From Flavobacteriales bacterium (GTDB taxonomy: Bacteria; Bacteroidota; Bacteroidia; UBA10329): a stretch of DNA of 64,000 nucleotides. The translations under genes and the position numbers were made by a program. This document shows, in pieces, positions 29,086 to 37,920 of this stretch. The notes under the pieces are model-generated. The model was not told the DNA's origin, did not search any database, and saw nothing but the letters and a program-made list of their open reading frames with translations. How positions within the stretch are numbered: the stretch's first letter is position 1; the number at the start of each line of letters is the position of its first letter. The DNA is taken from assembly GCA_021741155.1 (NCBI GenBank), contig JAIOYP010000011.1, positions 1 to 64,000 on the forward strand. Reading direction: 5' to 3'.

Positions 29086-30285
29086 TCAAGCACTCTGAAC
29101 CGACTCAGGATTCTTCCTCAACGCAGTCAATGTTCCCCAACTCACCACGAACCCAATCAGGCCTGTAATCAATGCAAGCAGGATAGCGCCAAGCACATAT
29201 TGAATGTAGCTGTCGTGGATGTTCTCCAGTGATAACTGAGACAGTTGGTCAAACGGAATGGGTTCCGAATCAACAAAAGGTTGTCCCATCATATAGCTGA
29301 AGAAAATGATGAAGGGAATAAGCGGTGGCAAACTGATGTTGGCCGCTGCTATAAAAAGCACTTTATTCATCCGAAGGAAAATAGCTGTTGGTATTCCGAG
29401 TAAAAGCTGAAATCCCCAAATTGGAAGAATTCCAACGAAGAAACCAAAGCCAATACTTGCTGCTTTTCTCAAGTTCGTCTCCTCAGGTTTAATCGCCTCT
29501 TCTTTAATCAGCTTGATGAGTTTCCCTTTGAACAACAAGCGTTTAGGTAGATGATACAAAGCCGTCAAAATCGTAAACCAAGCATTGAGAAAACTAATTC
29601 GCGTAAAATCGGGCCCTGGACGGAAATGAGAAACACGCTCATTCGGATCGTATTTCACCTGAATGGGAACAGAAACGAACGGAACATCGCGCCAAGCCAA
29701 TTTCACGATTACCTCAATTTCAAACTCAAACCGATTGGTGAAAAGTGAGAGATTCTTAATCTTATCCAATGGATACAAACGAAACCCCGTTTGGGTATCA
29801 GGCATAAAAATCCCTGTCTGCAACCGGAACCAAAAATTAGAAAAGCGATTGGCAAAGCTGCTTTTGGCAGCCATACCATGTGCTTCCAAATTACGAGCGC
29901 CCATAATTACCGATTCCGGGTGACTGCGATGCACTTCAACAAACTTTGGAATATCATTCGCGAAATGTTGTCCATCGCTATCAATCGTAATCGCATAACG
30001 ATAGCCAAGTTCGGTTGCCTTGGCAAATGCCATTCGTAGAGCGTAGCCCTTTCCCTTATTTGGGGAATAAGAAATCAGACTAATCTTATCTCCAAATTCC
30101 TTTAGAATTTCTGGCGTTTCATCTGTGGCACCATCATTCACCACAATCAAGTCGCTGGTGTATTCCAGCACACTTTCAATGACGCGTTTCACGGTTTTGT
30201 GATTATTGTAGGTAGGAACAATCACACAAATTCCCATTTGCTTGAGCTCTGTACTGTAATTCATCGAGCTATCCGAAGATTCCAT
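29086..30285 (-). CDS. glycosyltransferase family 2 fused to DUF2062
   Basis: 399 residues. The N-terminal GT-A domain (about 14-240) has VIVPTYNNHKTVKRVI, DLIVVNDGATDETPEI and the metal-binding DSDGQH. The C-terminal part (about 270-390) is a DUF2062 membrane domain (AASIGFGFFVGILPIWGFQLLLG). Fusions of this type recur in aryl-polyene/flexirubin loci, where they probably glycosylate a polyene lipid at the inner membrane. It is the last gene of the 38914-29086 operon; its start overlaps the dehydratase gene by 17 nt. Confidence 0.85.
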   Translation of the reverse strand: MESSDSSMNYSTELKQMGICVIVPTYNNHKTVKRVIESVLEYTSDLIVVNDGATDETPEILKEFGDKISLISYSPNKGKGYALRMAFAKATELGYRYAITIDSDGQHFANDIPKFVEVHRSHPESVIMGARNLEAHGMAAKSSFANRFSNFWFRLQTGIFMPDTQTGFRLYPLDKIKNLSLFTNRFEFEIEVIVKLAWRDVPFVSVPIQVKYDPNERVSHFRPGPDFTRISFLNAWFTILTALYHLPKRLLFKGKLIKLIKEEAIKPEETNLRKAASIGFGFFVGILPIWGFQLLLGIPTAIFLRMNKVLFIAAANISLPPLIPFIIFFSYMMGQPFVDSEPIPFDQLSQLSLENIHDSYIQYVLGAILLALITGLIGFVVSWGTLTALRKNPESVQSA

Positions 30286-30631
30286 TCAACTTGAAATAAT
30301 TCGTTTCGCCTGAGCGACCTACGCAGGTGAACATGTCTACGCCATTCCGTTCTCGGAAGTCAAATTCCAACTCCAAATCTTGAACTTGGGTTGGGTCGAT
30401 GACCGATAGAAATTTGATTTGACGGAATTCCGTCACTTTCTTTTCACCATTCGTTAAACGAATGGCTTCATCCAAAACCATCTGCGTCAAAGCAGCTCCT
30501 GGCGCGACTGGTTTCCCTGGAAAGTGGCCTTCATAAACCTCGTGATTTGGGTTGAGTTTGGCACTTACCACCGTACCATTATCAGTCTTGAGACCTGCAA
30601 TTCGTTCGTAAAATCCAGTCAACGTTGCCAT
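30269..30631 (-). CDS. FabZ-like 3-hydroxyacyl-ACP dehydratase (ApeI/ApeP-type hotdog)
   Basis: 120 residues, hotdog fold with the FabZ signature EGHFPGKPVAPGA holding the catalytic His. The usual central helix (ALTQMVLDEAIRL) is present. The Glu/Asp of FabZ is not obvious. Probably dehydrates polyketide intermediates in making the polyene chain. It overlaps the neighbours on both sides (1 nt and 17 nt). Confidence 0.8.
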   Translation of the reverse strand: MATLTGFYERIAGLKTDNGTVVSAKLNPNHEVYEGHFPGKPVAPGAALTQMVLDEAIRLTNGEKKVTEFRQIKFLSVIDPTQVQDLELEFDFRERNGVDMFTCVGRSGETNYFKLNGIFG

Positions 30632-31194
30632 TATTTCTTCTTTAATGGTTCAAGAACAATAGAAAACGGAAATCCTTGATGGTCGATGCTCAACTCATCA
30701 ATGCAATCTTCACCCCGTTTGTATTTCACCGTTTTGGATGGATGATGTCTCCTTCCAATAATCTTCACTGAAGTCAACTTCCCTTCATCAAAACTCGGGA
30801 GCATCGTCTTCTTGTTCCACTTCCATTCATCACCAAAATCCTCAAAACCATTGTCGTATTGGTAATGCGCAAAGAGCAAAAGAATGTCTTCCGTCATCAT
30901 GTTGAAGATTAGCTTACCGCTTAGTTTCTTAGTGGCATAAATCTTTTTCCATTTGCCTCGCTTCCACTCTATCTCCAAGAGATTATTTCCCATTGGCGAG
31001 GTGAACTCCACATGTAACACATCATTCCGCTTGTGCTGCACCGCCAAAAATCCGTTGATACTTGTTCCTGTGACGTTGAATTCAGCCTTGTAAATCGCTT
31101 CCTTTCCACGAGCAAGAATTTCCACATCTTGTCCAGGCGCTTGCGCTTGAACCGAAGTGGCAAGCAGACTAAAAATCAGCAAAAAGAGCCGCAT
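30631..31194 (-). CDS. unknown exported protein of the pigment operon
   Basis: 187 residues with a signal peptide (LLIFSLLATSVQAQ). The body resembles small beta-rich periplasmic proteins found next to LolA-like genes in aryl-polyene loci (KAEFNVTGTSINGFLAVQ ... LEIEWKRGKWKKIY), probably outer-membrane or periplasmic handling of the pigment. No named family recognised. Its start overlaps the LolA-like gene end by 26 nt. Confidence 0.65.
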   Translation of the reverse strand: MRLFLLIFSLLATSVQAQAPGQDVEILARGKEAIYKAEFNVTGTSINGFLAVQHKRNDVLHVEFTSPMGNNLLEIEWKRGKWKKIYATKKLSGKLIFNMMTEDILLLFAHYQYDNGFEDFGDEWKWNKKTMLPSFDEGKLTSVKIIGRRHHPSKTVKYKRGEDCIDELSIDHQGFPFSIVLEPLKKK

Positions 31195-31795
31195 TTATCT
31201 TTTGGTTGGACTGAACGTTCGAAAAATGAATATCCGTCATGTCGCCAGACGGGTCGGTCAAAGTTACTTTCTTTAGAATAGAGCCTTGCTTCATGAACTC
31301 AACATCAATCTGCTGAATGAACTCTTTCAAATTCTTCTCCTTCGGCTGAAGTTGAATTCTGATTGATTTTCCATCGGTTGAAAACACTGTTTTGTAATTG
31401 GCGTTTCCCATAATGGAACCATCAATACAACCGAGGATAATCTCCTTCACTTGACGCAAAATCTGGTTCATTCCCTTGTATTTCTTCTCCACCCCTTCCT
31501 CTTTCAAGCGCATCGTATTCTCATTGATGAGAATGATGTACTCGATTGGTTCTTTGAATTCCCAACGCAGTTTGCTTTCCTTCTGATAAAGAAAAACGCC
31601 CGTTGAAACGAGTTTATCTGTCAGAAACGCGAACGATTTCTCTTGACGAATGTCGCCTTTGATGCTGCTCATTCCCGCCAAGGTCGATTTCAAGCCAGTC
31701 AGCATTGGGTCGGATGCCGCGACAGATTTCCAATCCTGAGCAGAAAGGAAAAGCGGAAAAACGAGTAAAAGGAAAAACGGGATTGCGTTACGCAT
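31169..31795 (-). CDS. LolA-like outer-membrane lipoprotein carrier protein
   Basis: 208 residues from the ATG at 31795 (signal peptide ending FLSAQ). LolA-type pattern: MSSIKGDIRQEKSFAFLTDKLVSTGVFLYQKESKLRWEFKEP, then LRLKEEGVEKK and an amphipathic C-terminal half. LolA carries lipoproteins across the periplasm; the copy in aryl-polyene clusters (ApeL-like) is thought to help move the pigment lipid to the outer membrane. It begins 14 nt after the metal-binding gene end and overlaps the next gene. Confidence 0.8.
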   Translation of the reverse strand: MRNAIPFFLLLVFPLFLSAQDWKSVAASDPMLTGLKSTLAGMSSIKGDIRQEKSFAFLTDKLVSTGVFLYQKESKLRWEFKEPIEYIILINENTMRLKEEGVEKKYKGMNQILRQVKEIILGCIDGSIMGNANYKTVFSTDGKSIRIQLQPKEKNLKEFIQQIDVEFMKQGSILKKVTLTDPSGDMTDIHFSNVQSNQKINAALFADF

Positions 31796-31809
31796 GTGGT
31801 TATCGAGGA

Positions 31810-32154
31810 TTAATCCTTCTTGCAGCAACCATCCAACTTCTTGTAAGCTTCTGGATCTGCTTTCACATCATCCGCATTAAAACCAGATTTGGAAAGGGCA
31901 AGTCTAATTTCATCGGGAGTGGTTTTATCTGTTCTGTAAGTCACCTCAACCGTGTTTTCTTCTGGGTTGATTGTCACTTTTCGAACTCCAGCAGCCTTTC
32001 TCACTTGCGTATCGATGTTGAAACCGCAATCGTTGCATTCCATGCAATGGTCGCACGCAATGCTGGTTTTAATAACGATTGTTTCGAGTTTTTCTTGCGC
32101 AAAACCACCAAATGAAATGGTTGCGAACGTTAGCGTTAAGAGTAAATTTCTCAT
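31810..32154 (-). CDS. exported heavy-metal-associated domain protein
   Basis: 114 residues with a signal peptide (to about FAQ, residue 20) and an HMA-like ferredoxin fold: TSIACDHCMEC (Cys34, Cys37, Cys40), GVRKVTINPEENTVEVTYRTD, and ALSKSGFNADDV. A CCKK tail follows. Expected to bind Cu or a similar metal in the periplasm. Its place inside the pigment operon (7 nt and 14 nt from the neighbours) is unexplained. Confidence 0.8.
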   Translation of the reverse strand: MRNLLLTLTFATISFGGFAQEKLETIVIKTSIACDHCMECNDCGFNIDTQVRKAAGVRKVTINPEENTVEVTYRTDKTTPDEIRLALSKSGFNADDVKADPEAYKKLDGCCKKD

Positions 32155-32161
32155 GTAAGTT

Positions 32162-32920
32162 TTAGTTTGAATAAGGTTGAATTCCAGATTGTTCTGGGAT
32201 TGAAACGATTTTCATGCCATTCTGCTTGCAAAGATGAATAATCTCGCGAAGAGCATCAGGCGTTGTTGGATTTGTATCGTGAAACAGTAGTACTGTCGAT
32301 TTTTTCAAATTGTTCTTTACTCTTCTGATAGTGGCTTCTTTGGTTCGGATTCTTCCATCTTGTGAACGCAAATCCCAACCAATTACCGCGCATTTTTCCT
32401 TCCTAATAGCTGAAGCAATCTCAGGCGTCATTACTCCAAAAGGCGGACGGAAGTAGTTGGGTTTCTTTCCAATGATTTTCTCGATGACCTCCTGCCCTTC
32501 AGTTACTTGTTTTTCTGCCGCAGCTTTTGAAAACACGTAGTCATGATTGAAGGTGTGATTTCCAACTGCGTGACCTTCCGCAACTATCTGACGAACCAAT
32601 TCTGGATGTTTCTCAGCAATCCTTCCAATCACAAAAAAGGCGGCTTTCACATTTGCTTCGCGAAGTACATCCAGCACTTTAGGCGTGACCTCTGGGTCTG
32701 GACCATCATCGAATGTGAAGCTAACTTCTCCTCGTTTTCCTCGCCAAAAAGTAGGAATGAAGAATTGCGAGCCTATATCAAAAACACCCCAACCAAGTGT
32801 GATTGAGTATGCGAGAAGCAACAACAGCAAAATCTTCCAGCCAATAAATCCAAGCGAAATCGCTGGCAACAAAATCAGGACAAACCCAATGGCAAGGATG
32901 TTCAGTCGTTGATAATTCAA
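32162..32920 (-). CDS. NodB-type polysaccharide deacetylase family protein
   Basis: 252 residues. Two N-terminal membrane segments (about 8-45), then the NodB homology domain: TFDDGPDPEVTPKVL (catalytic and metal Asp), GNHTFNHD (metal His pair), RPPFGVMTP and LFHDTNP. Likely a zinc-dependent de-N- or O-acetylase acting on a glycan or glycolipid facing the periplasm. Overlaps the chain-length-factor gene by 4 nt, so it is coupled to the polyketide genes. Confidence 0.9.
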   Translation of the reverse strand: MNYQRLNILAIGFVLILLPAISLGFIGWKILLLLLLAYSITLGWGVFDIGSQFFIPTFWRGKRGEVSFTFDDGPDPEVTPKVLDVLREANVKAAFFVIGRIAEKHPELVRQIVAEGHAVGNHTFNHDYVFSKAAAEKQVTEGQEVIEKIIGKKPNYFRPPFGVMTPEIASAIRKEKCAVIGWDLRSQDGRIRTKEATIRRVKNNLKKSTVLLFHDTNPTTPDALREIIHLCKQNGMKIVSIPEQSGIQPYSN

Positions 32921-33804
32921 ACCTTTTCGAGTAGAATGCTCATTTCTTGTCCGAGCAATTGATGATGTACCAAAATACGTGTTGGATGGACGAATGAAAC
33001 GTGACCATTATCAACTTTCCCTGCTTCAAAGGCTTTCAAAGCCATGAAAAGTCCAAAACCAATGGAGGTGAAATGCTCACCAGAGAACTGTGTATAATTG
33101 AAGCCTTTGCTTGGGTTTGAAAGAACGAGGTCAACCTCTTCCTCAATCTTCCCAGTCAAATTCAATCCGACCATTTTTGCGACAGATGAACTGAGTTTGT
33201 CCCTTGAAGCCAAAAAGAACGCTCCACCCTCGCCTATAGCTGGCATTTTGTAATCAGCACTTTCCGAAAGTTTGGAAAGCAAGGCCACCAATTCATCCGT
33301 TTTCTCATCAACAGCACCAACAAGAACAGTTTTCGCATCTCCTTCACCGATCAACAATTCAGCATCAGAAAGCGAGTAGCCCAATGACAACGCTCCTTGA
33401 ACGTGCGTCATATTGTAGCCGTGATTTCCCAACATCAATGCCAACTGTCCAGCAATGGAATTGTGGGTAGATTGAATAAAAGCCGTTGGTGAAAGTCCGC
33501 CTTCACCATCTTGATAAACGGCAGACAGGAACTTCAACGTATCTCGTACGCAGCCAAGTCCTGTTCCAACCGTGATGGCATCCGCATTTTCCAATCCCGC
33601 TTGCTGTAAGCACGATTTTCCTGCAGCAGCACCCATTTTCAATACGCTGCTCATTCTGCGCAACGCGGCTGGATTGACGAATTCCTTGTAATCTGGCTGA
33701 ACAAGCTGGGTTTCTGCGTTGATTGCAACCAGTGAATTCCACGGGTTTTCATTCCCGAAAGTGTCTTGAAACGATATGCAACTGGCGGCTCCTAAATACA
33801 TCAC
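32917..33804 (-). CDS. ketosynthase-like chain-length factor (KS-beta)
   Basis: 295 residues of thiolase-like fold, shorter than a full ketosynthase (about 400). At the position of the active Cys it has Gln136 (NMTHVQGALS), the hallmark of KS-beta/chain-length factors. The HGTGT and GHT histidine motifs are not present. It directly follows the active KS gene with a 4-nt overlap, the normal order for a KS-CLF heterodimer that sets polyene length. Reading is by motif only. Confidence 0.75.
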   Translation of the reverse strand: MMYLGAASCISFQDTFGNENPWNSLVAINAETQLVQPDYKEFVNPAALRRMSSVLKMGAAAGKSCLQQAGLENADAITVGTGLGCVRDTLKFLSAVYQDGEGGLSPTAFIQSTHNSIAGQLALMLGNHGYNMTHVQGALSLGYSLSDAELLIGEGDAKTVLVGAVDEKTDELVALLSKLSESADYKMPAIGEGGAFFLASRDKLSSSVAKMVGLNLTGKIEEEVDLVLSNPSKGFNYTQFSGEHFTSIGFGLFMALKAFEAGKVDNGHVSFVHPTRILVHHQLLGQEMSILLEKV

Positions 33805-34988
33805 GTTTTCGAAAAAATAACCGTTGAGTTGTTGCCTCCAAACCCGAAAGAATTGGACAAAACATGCTTGATTTCCGCTGTTTCAACTTCCAATTGTGGT
33901 TGCCAATCGTTCTCAGCAATCGGGTCTTGGTAATTCAAATTCGGAAACAATTTATTCTCCTTCAACGCAAGAATGGAATAAACCGCTTCAATCGCTCCAG
34001 CAGCAGCAAGCGTGTGACCAGTAAAAGCCTTGGTGGAACTGATAGGCGGTTTCTGTGCATCAAAAACGCGATGAATAGCTATGCTTTCCGATTGATCGTT
34101 ATTCTGCGTTCCCGTTCCGTGGGCGTTGATGTAACTGATGTCAGATGAATTCAAACCAGCTTTTTCCAACGCCTGTGTCATGGCCATAAAAGCACCATTT
34201 CCATCTGGGGAAGAAGCCGTTTGGTGATACGCATCATTCGTATTTGCCCAACCTGTCACCAAGCCATGAATTTCTGCTCCGCGCGCTTCCGCCTCTTCCC
34301 TACTTTCCAAAACCAAGTAACCAGCAGCTTCGCCTAAGTTCAATCCAGCACGATTGGCTGAGAATGGCTTGCACCATTCCGTATCTAAAATCATTAACGA
34401 GTTAAAACCATTTGCCGTAAATCGGCACAAAGCATCAGTTCCCCCCACAATCACACGTTTTAGTTTTCCCTGTCTAATTAAGCGCGCGCCCATGGCGATG
34501 GCATTGGCTGCGGAAGAACAAGCCGTGCTGATAGTCGTTGTGTAAGCCGTAATTCCAAAATGCTCGGCTGCTTGTTTCGTGCAGGTTCCACAGTCGTGCG
34601 TGCCAAGCATCATCACATTCGCGAAATCCTGTTCGGTGTAGTAGGGTTCAAAGAAGCCTTCGCTGCGGTCCATGCCGCCAACGGATGTTGAAGAAACCAA
34701 ACCAACGTGCTCATCCATCACAATTCCTGCTTGAGCAATGGCTTCTTTGATTGCCCAAGCGCTCAAAAGCGTGGTTCTTGAAACGGCTTCAGAATTCCAA
34801 TTCAAGCCTTTTCTCAATTCATCATTCGAAAGCTTTACTTCTCCGAAAAGATGTGTTTCGGTGAGTTTGGAGCTCAGCAACTTGGCTTTACCAATTCCCG
34901 TTTCCTTCGCCAATAACGAACGCAGGTTTCCCTGCACATCGTTTCCGATGGCCGAAATTGCTCCTATGCCTGTGACTGCGATTTCCAA
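33801..34988 (-). CDS. beta-ketoacyl-ACP synthase (KS-alpha of KS-CLF pair)
   Basis: 395 residues, FabF-type fold. The catalytic triad is intact: Cys157 in STACSS, His290 in NAHGTGT, His325 in FTGHT, with Lys320. Elongates an acyl chain with malonyl-ACP by decarboxylative condensation. Pairs with the CLF gene downstream. The ACP, priming ligase, ketoreductase and exporter expected in a full aryl-polyene locus are not in this stretch. Confidence 0.9.
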   Translation of the reverse strand: MEIAVTGIGAISAIGNDVQGNLRSLLAKETGIGKAKLLSSKLTETHLFGEVKLSNDELRKGLNWNSEAVSRTTLLSAWAIKEAIAQAGIVMDEHVGLVSSTSVGGMDRSEGFFEPYYTEQDFANVMMLGTHDCGTCTKQAAEHFGITAYTTTISTACSSAANAIAMGARLIRQGKLKRVIVGGTDALCRFTANGFNSLMILDTEWCKPFSANRAGLNLGEAAGYLVLESREEAEARGAEIHGLVTGWANTNDAYHQTASSPDGNGAFMAMTQALEKAGLNSSDISYINAHGTGTQNNDQSESIAIHRVFDAQKPPISSTKAFTGHTLAAAGAIEAVYSILALKENKLFPNLNYQDPIAENDWQPQLEVETAEIKHVLSNSFGFGGNNSTVIFSKT

Positions 34989-34997
34989 CTCTTAGTT

Positions 34998-35100
34998 TTT
35001 ACATTTTTTAGCCACTGATTCACGGATTTCCACGGATGAAAAAGATGATTTATTTCTGCGAAAAATCAGTGTTAATCTGTGCATCTGTGGCTTTACCATG
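34998..35100. repeat. CACAGATT/GATTCACGGATTTCCAC-type dispersed repeat
   Basis: AGCCACTGATTCACGGATTTCCACGG ... followed by the near-inverse TCAGTGTTAATCTGTGCATCTGTGGC. A close relative lies at 44311-44365. It can form an imperfect hairpin and fills the spacer between KS-alpha and the KS-N gene. Confidence 0.6.
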
Positions 35101-35101
35101 T

Positions 35102-35701
35102 TCATCTACCTAAGTAAATATCAGTCAAACTTTCAGCCGTTACTTCATTCATTCCAGAAGCGGTAATGAATGCGAAAAAGCCATCATGTGTATCATTCTC
35201 CGCTTCCGTCCAGCCAATGAGAACGGCTTTGGCAGCATTATCAGCAAAGAGTGCTTCGCATTGCTCCAACAATTGCTCGGCATCAAAGCGTTCGGTAATC
35301 AAGAAGTTGTTCTCGCCATACAATTTGTGACGGATGCATATCTCGCCCACTTCGATATTCGGAAGGGTATAAACGAATAACGCTGGACTGGCGATACCGC
35401 TTTTCAGCGTTTCGTAGAATTGAAGATCGGTCTGCAAACTGGATGAACGATTGGAGAAGATTACAGCCACATCATCGTCCGCATACGTCTCCAACTCCGA
35501 ACGCATCAGGGTCATTTCAGCACCAATGAAGCCCAATCTTGATAGCTCATCCATCTTGAAGAACTTCGGATAAGTCAATCCAATGTGCTTGTAAACCGAA
35601 CGCAGAAACGGCTCCTCATCCATGTGCTGACAGAATAGTTCGCCATTGATGTGAACTTCTCCATCCTTAATGCGGCAATATGTTTTTAGGAATAAACTCA
35701 A
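35102..35701 (-). CDS. standalone ketoacyl-synthase N-terminal domain protein
   Basis: 199 residues resembling only the N-terminal half of a KS (Ketoacyl-synt_2 type): PKFFKMDELSRLGFIGAEMTL, VIFSNRSSSLQTDLQFYETL, SPALFVYTLPNIEVGEICIRHKL, and KAVLIGWTEAE. No catalytic Cys or C-terminal lobe is visible, so it is probably not an enzyme by itself and may be a partner or modulator of the KS proteins. Such proteins occur in aryl-polyene/flexirubin loci. Confidence 0.65.
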   Translation of the reverse strand: MSLFLKTYCRIKDGEVHINGELFCQHMDEEPFLRSVYKHIGLTYPKFFKMDELSRLGFIGAEMTLMRSELETYADDDVAVIFSNRSSSLQTDLQFYETLKSGIASPALFVYTLPNIEVGEICIRHKLYGENNFLITERFDAEQLLEQCEALFADNAAKAVLIGWTEAENDTHDGFFAFITASGMNEVTAESLTDIYLGR

Positions 35702-35747
35702 ATCAAAGCGCGAAGAAACGGGTTTTTGGCTTCAAACAGGATAGAAC

Positions 35748-36134
35748 TTACCATCGTGTTTCGACAGAATAATGGGTGAACATGCGGTCTTTTGTAAGCA
35801 CCGTCAACTTCTCCGCTTTGGCCTGTGCAATTATCAATCTGTCAAAAGGGTCGCGGTGAAAGTGTTCTAAGCACATCAGTTGGCTCAAGTGAGCATAATC
35901 TATTTGAAATGGTAGGATCTGATTTTCCGAAAGCAATTGGTAAATCTTTTCAAGATCTTCATTGAGAATGAGTTTCCCTAAACTGGCTTTCACAGTAATC
36001 TCCCAAAGGCTTGCAACGCTCACAAAACACTCGTTTTCCACATCGACAATAAGCTTGCGAATTTCATTCGGAAGTTGCTCGTTTCCTTGCAAAAACCATA
36101 GGACAGTATGCGTGTCAAGCAAAAAACGCATCAC
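35748..36134 (-). CDS. PIN-domain toxin (VapC-like)
   Basis: 128 residues. PIN fold acidic residues: LLDTHTVLWFL (first Asp), VSVASLWEITVK (Glu), and HRDPFDRLIIAQA (Asp pair), ending TKDRMF. Expected to be an RNase toxin. It overlaps the antitoxin gene by 4 nt and is inserted between two genes of the pigment operon. Confidence 0.88.
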   Translation of the reverse strand: MMRFLLDTHTVLWFLQGNEQLPNEIRKLIVDVENECFVSVASLWEITVKASLGKLILNEDLEKIYQLLSENQILPFQIDYAHLSQLMCLEHFHRDPFDRLIIAQAKAEKLTVLTKDRMFTHYSVETRW

Positions 36135-36343
36135 ATATAATCCTTAAAATCTTCCAATGGTTCGTCAAAATCGTCAGACATTTTGAAAAAGCCCTTGGCA
36201 CATCCGAACTGTCTTTTTTCGAGAGGTTTCTTTTCAACCTCACTCTTCAATTTTTCACCAAGGAAATCGATAAAATCTTCCACTTCCTTCTGCTTTTCAA
36301 GCGGAAGTGAATAAATCTTTGAGAGTAATTGGGTAGCGGTCAT
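36131..36343 (-). CDS. DUF2281-type antitoxin
   Basis: 70 residues from the ATG at 36343. DUF2281-like pattern LLSKIYSLPLEKQKEVEDFIDFL, then a basic/acidic tail ending EPLEDFKDYM, which is how these antitoxins inhibit PIN toxins. First gene of the pair. Confidence 0.8.
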   Translation of the reverse strand: MTATQLLSKIYSLPLEKQKEVEDFIDFLGEKLKSEVEKKPLEKRQFGCAKGFFKMSDDFDEPLEDFKDYM

Positions 36344-36370
36344 GACTTCAGTTTTCAACCCTAAAGGTAC

Positions 36371-37522
36371 TCAATTTGTTCCCACCTTGAATAAAGCTGC
36401 CGCATTGCATCCGCCAAAACCAGAAGCCGTTTTGAGGAAATAATCCGAGGTTGGAGAGGTAGTTTCGGTGATGATGTTCATCGGGATAGAAACGCCCATT
36501 TCTTCAAATCCTAAGGAAGGAACGAGTTGTTTGCGCTTCATGGCTTCCAAACCAAGCATGGTTTCGATTACGCCTGCTGCACCAAGCGTGTGACCGAAAT
36601 ATCCCTTCATGCTATTCACAGGAACCTCAGACAATCCACTTCTTTCAAAGGCAATGCTTTCCATCTCATCGTTAAAAGAAGTTCCCGTTCCGTGAGCTGA
36701 TAAATAACCGATCTGTTCTGGACCAACTTCTGCTGGATTCAACGTGCGTTCGATGCTTCTATGCAAACCTTCCCCCGTACGTGATGGACCCGAAATATGG
36801 TTCGCATCATTGGCGCTTGCTCCAGAAATGTATTGGTCATACGTTCCTTTGAAAAGCGTATCGTCATTCGAAAGCACCAATCCTGCGGCTGCTTCGCCCA
36901 AGTTGATGCCCGTTCTGTGCTTATCGTAGGGTTTGCAAACGCCATCAGTCAACGCATGAAGCGAAGCAAACCCTGATAGCGTGAACTCAGAAACGACATC
37001 GCCACCCAGTACCATCACATGATCGTACTTGCCAGCACGTATCAATCGTGCAGCGGTGATGATTCCAAGAACGCCTGAAATACAGGCATTGGAAATGATC
37101 ATCGGGTCGTTGCCGAGGTCGAACATCTGCTTCATAAACTTGGACAAGCGCGTAAGCGGCAAACGTGGGTCTTGGGGCTTCCCAATCTTATCAATATTCC
37201 CTTTCGTAGTGCAAATAATGACCAACGCATCTTTGTCCTGAAAAGGATCGAAGCGCAGCTTTCTGACCGAACGCTCGTAGCAAGCGGCCAACATATTCGT
37301 CAAACGAAGACTGTCAATATGTTCCTGAGGAATGAGGCTGTCATCAATCAACCCAACATGACTTGTGGTGTTAATGCCAAATGGTTTCTCAACCGATTTC
37401 AAGCCTGTTTTACCATTCAGCATAGCCTCGTACACCTTAGAAGGCGTATCGCCCAACGGGCACAAAACCGATTTCGCTCCGATGTAAACCTCGCTCAAAG
37501 CAGTTTCATTTTTCGTTTCCAT
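36371..37522 (-). CDS. beta-ketoacyl-ACP synthase, second KS
   Basis: 383 residues. Catalytic Cys147 in SNACIS, His277 in SAHGTGT and His311 in FGHT are all kept. It is a different ketosynthase from the one at 33801 (different sequence around all motifs) and may be the priming or early-chain enzyme of the locus. The start overlaps the thioesterase gene by 28 nt. The toxin pair begins 28 nt after its stop. Confidence 0.88.
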   Translation of the reverse strand: METKNETALSEVYIGAKSVLCPLGDTPSKVYEAMLNGKTGLKSVEKPFGINTTSHVGLIDDSLIPQEHIDSLRLTNMLAACYERSVRKLRFDPFQDKDALVIICTTKGNIDKIGKPQDPRLPLTRLSKFMKQMFDLGNDPMIISNACISGVLGIITAARLIRAGKYDHVMVLGGDVVSEFTLSGFASLHALTDGVCKPYDKHRTGINLGEAAAGLVLSNDDTLFKGTYDQYISGASANDANHISGPSRTGEGLHRSIERTLNPAEVGPEQIGYLSAHGTGTSFNDEMESIAFERSGLSEVPVNSMKGYFGHTLGAAGVIETMLGLEAMKRKQLVPSLGFEEMGVSIPMNIITETTSPTSDYFLKTASGFGGCNAAALFKVGTN

Positions 37523-37917
37523 TCCTCAAAAAAGGGTGGTGTATTCAGTTGCAATATATTCTCCGTATCCATGAAGACCTGCACAGTTTCCCCTGTTACT
37601 TTCAATTGGGTTCTGTCTGCATTAAAGATCTTGTACCTGAAAATGACCTTTGCCGCAGGTGAATTGATAAACGTAGTTTCAATTAACCCAGTCTCATTGT
37701 ATCTCAACGGATATTTGAACTCGATATTGGTCTTTACCAAAGGTGCCAGCAGGCCGTATTTCTCGTAAACCTCCAGCGAATTCAATCCATACTGAGCTTC
37801 CCAAGCATCTCTTCCATCTTCAAAATATTTGAGATAGTTGCCGTGCCAAACGATGCGCAGGCTGTCCACTTCGCTGAAACGAACTCTGAATGTGGTAGTA
37901 TTGATTAGCTCTTTCAT
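37495..37917 (-). CDS. 4-hydroxybenzoyl-CoA thioesterase-like hotdog protein
   Basis: 140 residues. The 4HBT pattern FSEVDSLRIVWHGNYLKYFEDGR with the catalytic Asp in the first helix is clear. Hydrolyses an acyl thioester, likely from CoA or ACP, which fits release or editing in the aryl-polyene pathway. Starts 130 nt downstream of the acyltransferase across a repeat-filled spacer. Confidence 0.85.
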   Translation of the reverse strand: MKELINTTTFRVRFSEVDSLRIVWHGNYLKYFEDGRDAWEAQYGLNSLEVYEKYGLLAPLVKTNIEFKYPLRYNETGLIETTFINSPAAKVIFRYKIFNADRTQLKVTGETVQVFMDTENILQLNTPPFFEEWKRKMKLL

Positions 37918-37920
37918 GGT

